A stretch of DNA of 64,000 nucleotides, taken from positions 4,216,001-4,280,000 of the forward strand of contig CM055880.1 in NCBI GenBank assembly GCA_029582165.1. The letters are read 5' to 3'. Shown in pieces: positions 36,151 through 46,391 of the stretch. Within the stretch, counting starts at the first letter, position 1. Each line of letters opens with the position of its first letter. The notes under the pieces were generated by a model. That model had not been told where the DNA came from. It saw only the letters and a list, made by a program, of their open reading frames with translations, and did not search any database. This DNA is from Portulaca oleracea. Lineage: Eukaryota > Streptophyta > Magnoliopsida > Caryophyllales > Portulacaceae. Both the position numbers and the translations under genes were made by a program.

Positions 36151-37767
36151 ATGGAAGAAGAAGAGCTCAAAATGCAGCAACTCCGATCGAAAGCCACAGA
36201 GCTCCTCCTCCGAGAAGATTGGATCCATTCAATCCAAGCCTACACCACTTTCATCTCCCTCTCTCAAAAAACCCTCCAACAACAACCCGACCCGAACCCA
36301 GAATCCCTCTCGAAGCTCCGCAAATCCCTCTGCCTAGCCCTCTCGAACCGTGCCGAAGCCCGCTTCAGATTGAGGGACTTCCAGCAAGCCCTCGACGACT
36401 GCAACGAAGCCCTAAAAATCGACGCCTCACACTTCAAAACCCTAGTTTGCAAGGGCAAGATCTTGCTCGGTCTCAACAGGTATTCTTCTGCTCTGAGTTG
36501 TTTTAAAGAGGCTTTGGTTCTTGATCCGCAGTGTAATGGGAATTCGGAGGTCTTGAATGGGTTGATTGAGAAGTGTACGAGATTGGATTACGTTTCGAGA
36601 ACTGGGAATTTCGATGTTTCGGATTGGGTTTTGAGTGGGTTTTCTGGGAAACCACCTGATCTGGGGGAATTTGTGGGTGCTGTTGAGATTAAAAGGTCTG
36701 AGATTAGTGGAAGAGGGTTGTTTGCTACTAAGAATTTCGATATTGGGGGTTTGATTTTGGTTACGAAAGCGGTTGCTACTGAAAGATGTATTCTTCCTAG
36801 AGGTAGTAAGGGAGATTTGGGTGAAAGTTTACAGTTGGTAATGTGGAAGAACTTCATCGATAAGGTCACGAAATCTGCCTCAAAATGCCCCAAAACCCAG
36901 CATTTGATCAGCAAACTATCAACCGGGGAAAATGAGGACGAGCTCGAAATCCCTGACATTACCCTCTTCAAGCCTGAATCCGAATCAACCACCCCTAATG
37001 ACAAAACCCTTGAACCGGACGCAATCTTAAGCATCCTAGATGTGAATTCGCTCGTTGAGGACTCCATTTCCTCCAAAGTTCTCGGCCAAGATGGTAATGG
37101 TGATGATTTCCACCACTATGGTGTCGGGCTATGGCTTCTTCCGTCGTTCATCAACCATTCGTGCACTCCCAATGCACGTCGCTTGCACATCGGAGACCAT
37201 GTCATAGTGCTTGCTTCGAGAGAGGTTAAGGCGGGGGAGGAGATAACTTTCGCATACTACGACGTTTTGTCACCACTGAGCAAAAGAAAAGACTCGGAGG
37301 GAACGTGGGGGTTCCATTGTAGATGTAGGAGGTGCAAGTACGAGGAGGTCACACAAGCGAAGCCCGAGGTGAGGGAGATTGAATTAGGGCTCGAGAAGGG
37401 GGTGGAAGATGTGGGGTCCGCCGTGTTGAAGTTGGAGGAGTGTATGAGGAGAGGGGGTGCGAGGGGGAAGGAGAGGGGGTACTTTAGGGCGTCGTTTTGG
37501 AAGGCGTTTTCGGAGGCGTATGGGTCGGAGAAGACGGTGAGGAAGTGGGGGAGGAAGATGCCGGGGTTGGAGAGCATCGTCGAGAGCCTCGTGGAGGCGG
37601 TCGGGAGCGACGAGAGGGTTGTCAGGGTGCTCGTCAGGAAGTTGAAGAAGGGTGGTTTCGGGGTGGGGGAAATGGAGAGGGTAATCAAGTTGGGAAGAGG
37701 GGTGTATGGGAAGGTTGTCAAGAAACAAGCTATGAGGATTCTGCTTGAGATTGGTGCTAAAGAATAG
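36151..37767 (+). CDS. TPR and SET domain protein (SMYD-like lysine methyltransferase)
   Basis: Single exon, 538 aa. The ATG at 36151 is the true start; the frame opens two TTG codons earlier. Seen: N-terminal TPR-like helices (about 10-125, with LALSNRAEARFRLRDFQQAL and LVCKGKILLGLNRYSSAL), then a split SET domain: SGRGLFATKNF (about 185), a long insert, LLPSFINHSCTPNARRL with the NHSC cofactor/knot motif (about 335), GEEITFAYYD (about 365) and post-SET cysteines FHCRCRRCKYE (about 390). Family: SET proteins transfer methyl from SAM to lysines; possibly related to Arabidopsis SDG35/ATXR1, which I recall only loosely. Substrate unknown. The sense strand is C-rich at the 5' end and G-rich at the 3' end. 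Tandem with the CCAR1-like gene, convergent with APC2. Confidence 0.9.
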   Translation: MEEEELKMQQLRSKATELLLREDWIHSIQAYTTFISLSQKTLQQQPDPNPESLSKLRKSLCLALSNRAEARFRLRDFQQALDDCNEALKIDASHFKTLVCKGKILLGLNRYSSALSCFKEALVLDPQCNGNSEVLNGLIEKCTRLDYVSRTGNFDVSDWVLSGFSGKPPDLGEFVGAVEIKRSEISGRGLFATKNFDIGGLILVTKAVATERCILPRGSKGDLGESLQLVMWKNFIDKVTKSASKCPKTQHLISKLSTGENEDELEIPDITLFKPESESTTPNDKTLEPDAILSILDVNSLVEDSISSKVLGQDGNGDDFHHYGVGLWLLPSFINHSCTPNARRLHIGDHVIVLASREVKAGEEITFAYYDVLSPLSKRKDSEGTWGFHCRCRRCKYEEVTQAKPEVREIELGLEKGVEDVGSAVLKLEECMRRGGARGKERGYFRASFWKAFSEAYGSEKTVRKWGRKMPGLESIVESLVEAVGSDERVVRVLVRKLKKGGFGVGEMERVIKLGRGVYGKVVKKQAMRILLEIGAKE

Positions 37768-38553
37768 TGACAAGGCTACTAGCTTAGTAGCAAGCAAAAT
37801 CCAACAAGGAACCCTTTTGCTTTTGGTTCATTCTGTTTCATTGAACTCTTTGTAATGTCAGTATGGAGTTCGTCAACACTTTTGTGTTTCTTTGTATTTC
37901 TGTCTCAGCAATTCAATCACAATTTCTCTTTGTCTAAGTTTGTTTTCATGCTTCCTCAGTGTAGTTAATAGTAGTTTGCAAATTGTATTGAATGTTTGGT
38001 CAACTCAAGAAAAATCAAGAAACCAAACAACCCTAAAACTAAAGGAAACATGTTCTTGGAATGGAGAAAAAATGTTGCTCATTGCTACAATCAGGAAGAA
38101 AACTGGTTACAATTTTAGTCCTGAGAGTGAAAATTTACATAATGTATTTTGGAATTACATAAACCTACCAGGTGCTATGTCAGCAGCTATAGTTATGCAA
38201 GCTTCCTCCAATCTGCTAGCTAAAAATACAACTCCAATCCAAAAATTGTCGACCTTCATAAATAAACCTTGGTGATACATAATTCTTGTGAAGGACAGTA
38301 GCATGATTATTAGTAAAATGACCCCGGTATGCCAACGAGTCCGTTGCCATGTTTGCCTCTCGACAAATATTGACAGCAAACAATTGGAGCCAACTCAACA
38401 AATGCCCAGTATGCATCTCGAAGTCAATTGACATGAAGCGGGGCTTTGGGAAGGTTTGAGTGGGCTTTGGTAGGCCCCACTGATGTCGGGGTTTCGAGAG
38501 ATCCAGATGTAGACAACCGTTGAGTAATCATAGGAAACAGTATGGAATGTGAG
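37768..38553. other. Shared 3' flanks of the SET and APC2 genes
   Basis: Both convergent genes must end here. The middle holds an RNase H-like remnant (separate entry). No intact gene. Confidence 0.6.
38155..38434 (-). pseudogene. RNase H-like retroelement fragment
   Basis: Minus-strand frame with LQLFAVNICREANMATDSLA, which resembles the REANxxADxLA motif at the end of plant RVT_3/RNase H domains. No stop-free start and no surrounding domain. The resemblance rests on one motif, so the call is tentative. Confidence 0.5.
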
Positions 38554-41500
38554 TCATTTTTTCAAGTAATACATTCCATCCCTGAATTCAAGTTTTTCTT
38601 CAGCAGCGAGACCGGCCAAGAAACCTTGCAGCTGTTGGAGTGATTTGTCGTAAGGAGGATCAGCAACACAGAACATCTGCACCATCAGTTCTCCGTTTCA
38701 TCATTTTCCGAGCTAAGCCAAGAGTTAGTAAAACAACTTAGGGGGTTCTACGAGCATCAACTAAACTACCTTTAAAGTGTTGTGGATCCGGTCCAATGCC
38801 ATGCTGCCAAAGTTTGTCAACATTCCTAGGATAAATTTCTGCAACATATCAAATAAAGAATCAGACACCAGTGTTTCTTGCATACCTTCAACCTTTAAAC
38901 ATTTTGCTGTTTTTTTTTGAACAAAAAAGAAGTAAAATGCTCACGAAACGGAATACCTCATAAATGGTCATTTCTTTATGTAATTGATCCTCGACAGAGG
39001 CCACGGATCTTTCAGCATCTTCATCACCCATGAGAAGTTCATCGTTCACAGACCCGGGAATAACACTTCTACCGGAATCTGCGCCTTCGATCAGTGTAAA
39101 GGTCCGATCATCAGAGTCCTCGCCCACTGTTTCAGCAAGAATTCCCTGCATTGAGAGAAAAAAGAAAAAGGAAACGAAAAAAAAGTGAGACACCATCACC
39201 CAAATAACTATCATTTGTATGTATTTTTGGAACATTCTGCATGGAAAGCAAGATTATTGTTTTGCAGACCAAGTAAAATTCTGTTTAATCCTAGATGAAG
39301 CACGTACACCGTCTTATAGATGTATTACCTTGCTAACCCAGAAATTAATTCTTCGATTTAGCACATCAATGGGTACACCAACCACAAAAGAGAGCTCCTG
39401 GGACGTCCAACTAAAATGAAACATAAGTGTTAAACAGAATTACAGTCAAACGAGTAGAGAAAACAAAATGAAGCAATCCTAATGCTTACCTAGTTTGATC
39501 CTGAAACTGCATAATAATAGATGCCAGCAAAGGAGAGACAGAAAATTGGACCGTTTTGTCTTCAAATTGTAGCTCCAGCTAAAATAGAGAGGGCGGTATA
39601 AATGGAAAAAAGCGAAAACAAATATATAGAGGTTAGAATGGAGATTAAACTTTAAGTGGACAATAGTATCTGGTGGATGAGTAAAACTGCTTGTGAATTG
39701 AGGAACCTTGACAACGCCGAGATTTTTCTTCCACTGCAGCTTGCGAGGTGTTTTAATTTCATGGAACCGTTTTGCGTAATCTGTTAAAATATGGTCTACT
39801 GACTCTGGCAGATTAATAGACTCATCCTGCAATGAGTTCGTAAATCTTGTGTCAAAAGTATACAAAGATAACAAGACAAGAAATTTGAACTACAGCACCA
39901 TCTTGGAATTTTAACAAAATTCTGGTATTATTCATCTAAGTTACCGAAGAAATAAAATACAAGCACAACAGCAAACCTGGATCGGGGGCCAAAAATTTGA
40001 TGATATTATTGTAGCATTAAGAGCATCCAGAGACAGGTCAGCTTTCCCTGCTTGACCGCCTGCAAACATACTTCAGTGAATAATACTACCCAAAAGATTT
40101 CATAACAAAACCACAAACGAGGCCGGAAAGCAACCAATTAGGATAACAGTACAATTGTACAAACCTCTTATCGTACCTGGTTGAGATTGTTTTGCTATCG
40201 TTGCTTTTATGTTGCTGTTAGTTCTTTTAGAATCAATCAGATCATTAAGCATAATCTCGCATTTCTGCATGCAGCTCTCTCCAAAATGGATCTAACCAAG
40301 CACGAAAACGACAAAGTTATCTAACCAAAATGTCGAGAGAAATTAACATAACAGGGCACCTACCTTAAGGAGTTCTAGAGTGCGTATCTCCGAGTCAATG
40401 TCATAATCAGATTTGTTCAAAAGCTTTTCAGCCAGCATAACACGGTACTCATTAACGAGCTGATCCTTTGAGCCAATTATCCCTACAATCATCCCAAGCA
40501 TATCGACCCTCCGCCTGTTTCTGCTACCCTTTAGGGGATCTGCTTCCACAGGATCTGGTTCCCAGCTGACACAGTAAACAGTAAACACCATCAAAAGCCA
40601 TCTTCATTTGGCATAAATGATATGATGCACACTTTATAAACAATATGCTGACTTCCATTGTGTGCCATGGTAATGACCTTAAATTGGCACAAGAAAAAAG
40701 TGAAAAGGAGACTTGTTGCTGGCAAAAAATCAGGTCGGGTTGGGTCGGTGAGTCAAATCGGTCACTGTCAAAATTTGGACGAGAACTTGATGTCCATTAC
40801 CGGGTTTTTTGGGTCGGACCCGGTTTGGTAAGAATCCGGCTTGGACAATAGAAAAAAGAGAAATATTGTGTCTAAACATTCACTCAAATAGGCCAATGCT
40901 AAAATTCGGACGAAAAACTTATGACTGCACCGGTCTTTTCCGGGTTGGACAAATTTGGCTATTCGAATCGGACAAAAGTTTGCCAACTCTAGACTGGCAT
41001 TGAGAGATACATACCGTTGAGCATTGAGCCACGCTTGCTTGTCATCAACATTAAAATCATCGTCAAGACCGACATTTTCTTGATTTTCTTCGTCTCTATT
41101 TAATTCTTCAAGGAGGCTGTCCCCGGCAGTACCAGCACTTGCATTTCCACCACTACCGTCAGTGAGCATAGTCACAACGCATTTTATGGTGTCTTTCCTT
41201 CCCCTTAGATACTCACGTATAGGCTCCCCAACAGCTTCAAGGAATATACCGGCCGGGTCTATTGTCCTGAGGGCTTTAATCGTTGAAACATACTGGTGCA
41301 AAATATCATTGGTTGAGGCACCAGCAGTAAGTAAACGGTATTTCAGGGCCGATATAAACGAATCCACCAGTTTTGAATGTTGTCCAGTGTAATCGAGACA
41401 CTGTTTCAAGTCATCAATTGCTGGGGAGCTGCGAGATTATAAAGAAATGAGCAAGATGTCAAGCCATGATTGAAATATGTCGACATCTTATCCAACAAAC

Positions 41501-44426
41501 TCTAAGAACATTAGAACAAAAGAAAAGGCAACAACATACCTTTCAGGGTAGTCCACGATTATATCAAATAGCTTGGCTATCCTCAAATCTTGCAATGTTT
41601 CATAAGCAAAATATTCCAACCGCAACTTCCATCTAATCAGACCTTCAGATGGGGTGTCGATACCGGGGTAGAATGAAGATGGATGTGATGCCAAAGGAGA
41701 TTTGAACCCAGAAGTTGGGCTATCAGGACAGGCTGAGTCACCAAGGTATGTAAGGAGTGCGTGCAGGAATTGAAGTGGAACCACCTGCAAAAATAAGCAC
41801 GAAATTCCACCTCAGACTTTATGTACATGCAACGTTGAAAAGTGGATTAAAAACAGGAAGCCCTTCATTTTGCATAAATGATATGCAGACTTTATATAAA
41901 TCATATGATGAAGAAACTTTTTTGATATTGACATGGCCGCCAAATTTACAGCGATATCAGTTACCCTCAGCAGAAGTTACCTGAATCCAAGCTTTGATAG
42001 AGTCCAGGACAGAGCTCCTGTAATCATCCCCGGCCAAATCTTGAACTTTATCCTGACAATGAAATACAATGAAACAAATGACATTTGATTCCACATACAG
42101 ATAATTAAATTGAATCAGTAGATCACACCAAGATGTAAAGCAACAGAGGCGTGATGATGATTACAAATGGTACAGAAAGTCAAGTCGGAATCAATATCCA
42201 GCCTTTCTTTCTTAGGCAACACCAATCACAAAATTGTTATCAGCTTATCAGCTACCAGTTTTATTTATATTTTTTTGGTCAGAAGGTAATCATTTATGGT
42301 AGTCTTTCTAACCATATCAGGAAGTGCAACTTACACATTAATATTGTTTCCAAGTACTGAGAACGTCATCCAATTATCAGTTTGTAAATTACTAACAACA
42401 GATTCTTGAAGTCCCTTTTTGCCAAAGATAAACAAGTGATCAAGGTTGAGTAGCCACATTTTTCTCTCATTACTGATACTTGTAACATGCTCACCTTCAA
42501 GAGCAAAAAGATAGCAGAAGCATATGCATCCTCAGTCATAGATGTAAATCCAAGGCTTCTTACGTCTTGAACGACCTTTCCAATGTTCTTAACCAGTAAA
42601 CTGTTCTCTGACAGCTTCTTCAGATGAAAGTGTTCATCAATCTCCATTGCACCACCTCCAGATGCAGATTTGAATCTATCATCCAACTCCATGTTCTCTT
42701 TATCATGAAACTCATCGTCATTCTGATTTTCTCCATCCATGAGTGTACTTAGTTCTTCCAGCCTCCCCTTAAAATATCGGTGGAGGATTGCTGGGGGCAT
42801 TTGCAAAACATCGACATCACAAAAAAACCAATGGAATCAGAGGATTTCAAGTGATCATAGACCATAATCTAAGCATTATGGGGACAAAATTACAAACTTG
42901 AAGCTATGAAATAACAATAAACAAATACATATTGAAGCAACAGCAACATTAAGACTGAAACTACTGATTACTGTCTTCTCTAGTTCACGAGGAGTTGTTT
43001 GGTCACACGTTAATAACAAATGAACATATCCTCAAAAGTTCAGAACATGTACCAGGAAACTGGCGGGGAAGTGAAGCCATGAGAACAGAGGACACCATTT
43101 GTTGGTATTTAGAAAGAAGATAAACTCTTTCTGCATCTTGATTATGCTTCTTATCTGACATACTATCCCTGTACGTTTGCAAGCCATGCACAAGCATTAA
43201 CACAGATCTCTCTTGGTATTGCTTTACCAATGATATTTCTTCCAGTGCCTCGTACAAGACTTTCTCGATACTGCTCTCTTCATTCTACGGTAGAAATGTG
43301 AATGGTTTACAATGTATTAAGACAAGAGTGCAATAAACAGCTCTAAACTCATGGATAGGGAAGAAGATTGGGACAGGCAGGTTTCATTCAAACATTACGT
43401 GGATAAATGATAAGATTCAACACATTTATCCAACAATGATGAGATAATTTTGCATTTTTGCACAACCATCACATAGAATGAGAAACATATGACAAAGTCT
43501 ACAAACAGCATAAGAAATAGATCATAAGAATCTAACATGAACTATCTAAGAGATTAAGCACCAGAATTTATGCTCAAGGTCAGGTAGAGACAAATTAAGC
43601 ACCATCTAATAAGACGAGTTCCGCATGCAAAGCCAATAGGAAATTCCCAGGTCATTGGTTCAGCAGGACAAAATGATTTGACAATTGGCTAGCTCCATTC
43701 AGTATGCTCTAAAGGTATACAAAAACAAAGAGGAGATGTGAGCTCACCAAGAGCACTGATCTGTCGACAAAAGCATCAAAATGTTGCCAGAACTTCGAAG
43801 CACCTTTTCTCTCAAAATTTACCTGCAATGCAACAAAATCATTAACAAAGAGCAGTAATCCGCTGACCCAAATCAAAGGAAACTGTGCACTACAATTCAC
43901 TTAACTTCGACGAACTAGCGCTAACGATCTACAATAGACGAGAAAGGCCAGCATCATGTATAGCACAATGTAATTATAGTAGGAAAAGATAATTAGTATC
44001 AGCCAGTGCCAGCAACAAAATGGAACAAGGAGATGGAAACCTTTTCCAGACCTGAATTTACTAATTTCATACCAAGCAAACTTAAACTAGCATGGCAGAT
44101 TGTTAAGAATCCAAAATTCCCAACAGAAAAAGGCAAGAACATTCAAACCATATCCCTAATTTTCACCAAAATCAACCAAAACAAAAATATAGGGGGTAAT
44201 GAAATTGAACCTCTAACGACTGAAAGAAGTGGTCTCGGACGAGGGAAATCAAGCCATGGTTACAGAGAGAACGAACTTGCGAAAAGAACTCAGACCCAAC
44301 TGGGACACCACCATCGCCACTCAAAAGAGCTTCAGTGCTCGAGCAGAACCCACTCCAACTCTCCAAAATCTCTTCAATTGAATCTGCCGAGAGAGAGTCC
44401 AACGCTCCCAGATTGCAATCCGCCAT
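38554..44426 (-). CDS. APC2: Anaphase-promoting complex subunit 2 (cullin-like)
   Basis: 16 exons, 873 aa: 44426-44211, 43822-43748, 43284-43053, 42790-42495, 42052-41981, 41784-41540, 41428-41015, 40565-40364, 40291-40177, 40059-39977, 39826-39707, 39578-39490, 39410-39329, 39145-38957, 38838-38770, 38676-38554. All junctions are GT..AG and phases agree; length is close to Arabidopsis APC2 (about 865 as I recall). Seen: N-terminal helical repeats, cullin homology (SRNRRRVDMLGMIVGIIGSK, EYRVMLAEKLLNKSDYDIDS, WPPIQ, LQWKKNLGVVK, FEDKTVQFSVSPLLASIIMQ) and a C-terminal winged helix (ending EEKLEFRDGMYYLKK). Known: APC2 binds the RING subunit APC11 and forms the catalytic core of the APC/C ubiquitin ligase that degrades cyclins and securin in the nucleus. 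Intron 7 contains an hAT-like MITE. Confidence 0.95.
40714..40991. mobile_element. hAT-like MITE inside an APC2 intron
   Basis: Left end TGTTGCTGGCAAAA and reverse complement of the right end TAGAGTTGGCAAAC match the family TIR. The inside carries GGGTCGGACCCGG and TTCGGACGA motifs. It lies wholly in the intron between exons 7 and 8 (41014-40566), leaving the splice sites intact. Target duplication has decayed. Confidence 0.8.
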
Positions 44427-44963
44427 AGAAATCTAGCTCCGATGATACAAATTGGGTTATGGAACGGCGGAAGGATGAAAAACAACCATGCGAAGGAGGT
44501 TTCAGAGAGAGTGTGACTGCAGAAAAACCCTAAATGTAGGGTTTTGTGTGGGAGAGAATGAAAATGAGCCTTCTGAAACAGCAGTGGTAGATTAGAGAAG
44601 AAGAGGGTGTACTGTAGGCTATGAAGCGGTGGTTTCGGCGGTGGATGTGCGGTGGTTTCCGGCGGGGAGGAAAAAGAGGGGGAGTCTGATTTTTGAAGGT
44701 TGGCGCCAGTTGATGATCTCAAATTCTAATTTCTACATATATGCTGAATTGGTGAGTACAGAGTGTATTTATCACTGGGCTTTACAGTTCGGTAAAAATT
44801 AAATTTTAGTAATTTTTTGTAATTTTTGACAAATTTATAGTAATATATCAAAATTAATTTTTTTTTAATTTTTTAATTTTGGTACTTTTTAGTAAATGTT
44901 GGTAAATTTATACAAAATCTGGTAAATTTTGATAAAATGAGGTTACCCATGAATTTGACAGCC
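44427..44963. other. APC2 promoter region
   Basis: 5' flank of APC2 with GC-richer, pyrimidine-rich DNA to about 44730, then a Tourist-like MITE (next entry). There is no convincing TATA box. Confidence 0.5.
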
Positions 44964-44966
44964 CTT
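44778..44966. mobile_element. Tourist-like MITE, degenerate copy of the 60831 element
   Basis: The right end TTACCCATGAATTTGACAGCCC matches the TIR of the complete element at 60831-61078. The inside is full of TTGGTAAATTT units. The left end (GGGCTTTACAGTTCGGTAAA) is diverged. Confidence 0.6.
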
Positions 44967-45001
44967 TAATGAATATGAACGCATATGTTAATAGTGTAAA
45001 T

Positions 45002-45170
45002 TAGCGTTGGTCAAAAGTCGGGTGCAGGTAAATTCGGGTTGGTAAAGTTCGATCGATATCATAATTTGAATGAGAAATTCATGTTCAAGCCTCGTTTTAT
45101 TCGAGGCAAACAATTTGTACGAAACTAAATTCGAGTTAGAATAGAGTTCGGATAATCATTGAATCAGTTG
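45002..45170. mobile_element. hAT-like MITE, partial
   Basis: TAGCGTTGGTCAAAAGTCGG and following text (GAGAAATTCATGTTCAAGCC) follow the family left half. The right TIR is not found. It is positionally equivalent to 49714-49960 upstream of the second UCP3 copy, so it predates the duplication. Confidence 0.65.
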
Positions 45171-45787
45171 TTACTTTGTTGAAATGTAATCCTTACTAAA
45201 CCAACTCTCATTCAGTTGTTATTTGTTGAAATCGACCCAGATTTCTCATCTAGTCCAACCTTTCAAGTAAAAAAAATCAAGTATGTTCATAAATCTTGTT
45301 TGTCAAAATTTTGGCAATGATCATTCTTTACCTTGAGACCTTGAAAAATTCTTCGACCCGATAAATATTCAAAAAAGGATGTTAGACCCCAAGTTTCCAT
45401 CCATTGTTAGATTCAAATGAATCCAAAATGACTTGAACTCCAAATGTTTGATGATGCTCTATCTCTAAAGTTAACGCTAACAAAATTTTGTCTGATCTGT
45501 ATAATTGAATATGTTCAACCTGAAAAATCGGTTTGATCCGAATTTGACTTTGACATTATGTGAATCAACCGAATATATTCGAGCATTATTTCTTTTTTTT
45601 CCCATATTACATGAATTTGAGTTTGACTCATATACATAATTAATAAAATCCCAATCCTGATCTACGATCCTACGATTTTATGATCCAAAATCCTCGATAC
45701 AATTCCACTATCTCCATATGATCCACAATCCTACATGTGTTAATTTCGATCCTAACTACTCCATAGATTCAAGTTAGGATCACGATG

Positions 45788-46254
45788 TTTTTCAATTTTT
45801 TTTTTCATTGGAAGCCAAAATGCTATAAAGCATTATAGATGCAATAAAACATCCGCAAAATAGCAAAACGCAAGCCCAAGACAACTAACAGACAACGAAA
45901 AGTTACACCCACGAAAGCTAGAAAAAAACAGCAACACAAACAGCGAAAACCACCTAAAAAACAAATGACTTCTTCTTGGCAGGTTTAACCAAAAGCCCAC
46001 AAACCTCTCTCACCAAAACCTTCTTTTGATCAATGACCGCTCTAATATCCATAAGGTACTGCAACTTCTTCGGCGCTTCAATAGAGGTTGATTTAGCCTT
46101 CCGAGAAGCTTCCAAAACCAACCACCATTTAGATTTCAACACGACATTGCCTCTCTTTTTGCTCTTAGCGCCAATCTTAGAATGTACCAGAATAAAATCT
46201 TCAAAAATTCAGAGAGGCATCAGACACATACTTGATCAGCATGATTACAAAAGA
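45788..46254 (-). mobile_element. Retroposon with poly(A) and 11-bp target duplication
   Basis: Flanked by AGGATCACGAT at 45777-45787 and 46255-46265. In minus orientation it ends in an A run (plus-strand T run at about 45797-45806). An ORF on the minus strand (45954-46142, ending KKSFVF) precedes a T/G-rich 3' UTR-like stretch, as in LINE ORF1 3' ends. The equivalent site upstream of the second UCP3 copy lacks it, so the insertion came after the duplication. About 140 bp upstream of the ATG of copy 1. Confidence 0.7.
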
Positions 46255-46391
46255 AGGATCACGATTTTACCAACCTTGCCCGGATATATTTGCTTACAAC
46301 TTGCGAGCCTCGAAAATAACAGGCTTATAACAGCAAGATTCGAACTAGAAACAGGAGAGCCATCCAACTCCACAAAAGTAACATTCCAAAA

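Noticed and set aside
37257..37797. Minus-strand ORFs of 154 and 137 aa
   Set aside because: Shadows of the G-rich 3' part of the SET gene, with no family resemblance.
40809..41003. 64-aa ORF in the APC2 intron
   Set aside because: It lies in the hAT-like MITE and has no family resemblance; similar frames arise in the other MITE copies.
44006..44428. 140-aa plus-strand ORF over APC2 exon 1
   Set aside because: Antisense to APC2 exon 1 and intron; the APC2 reading has clear homology and splice sites.
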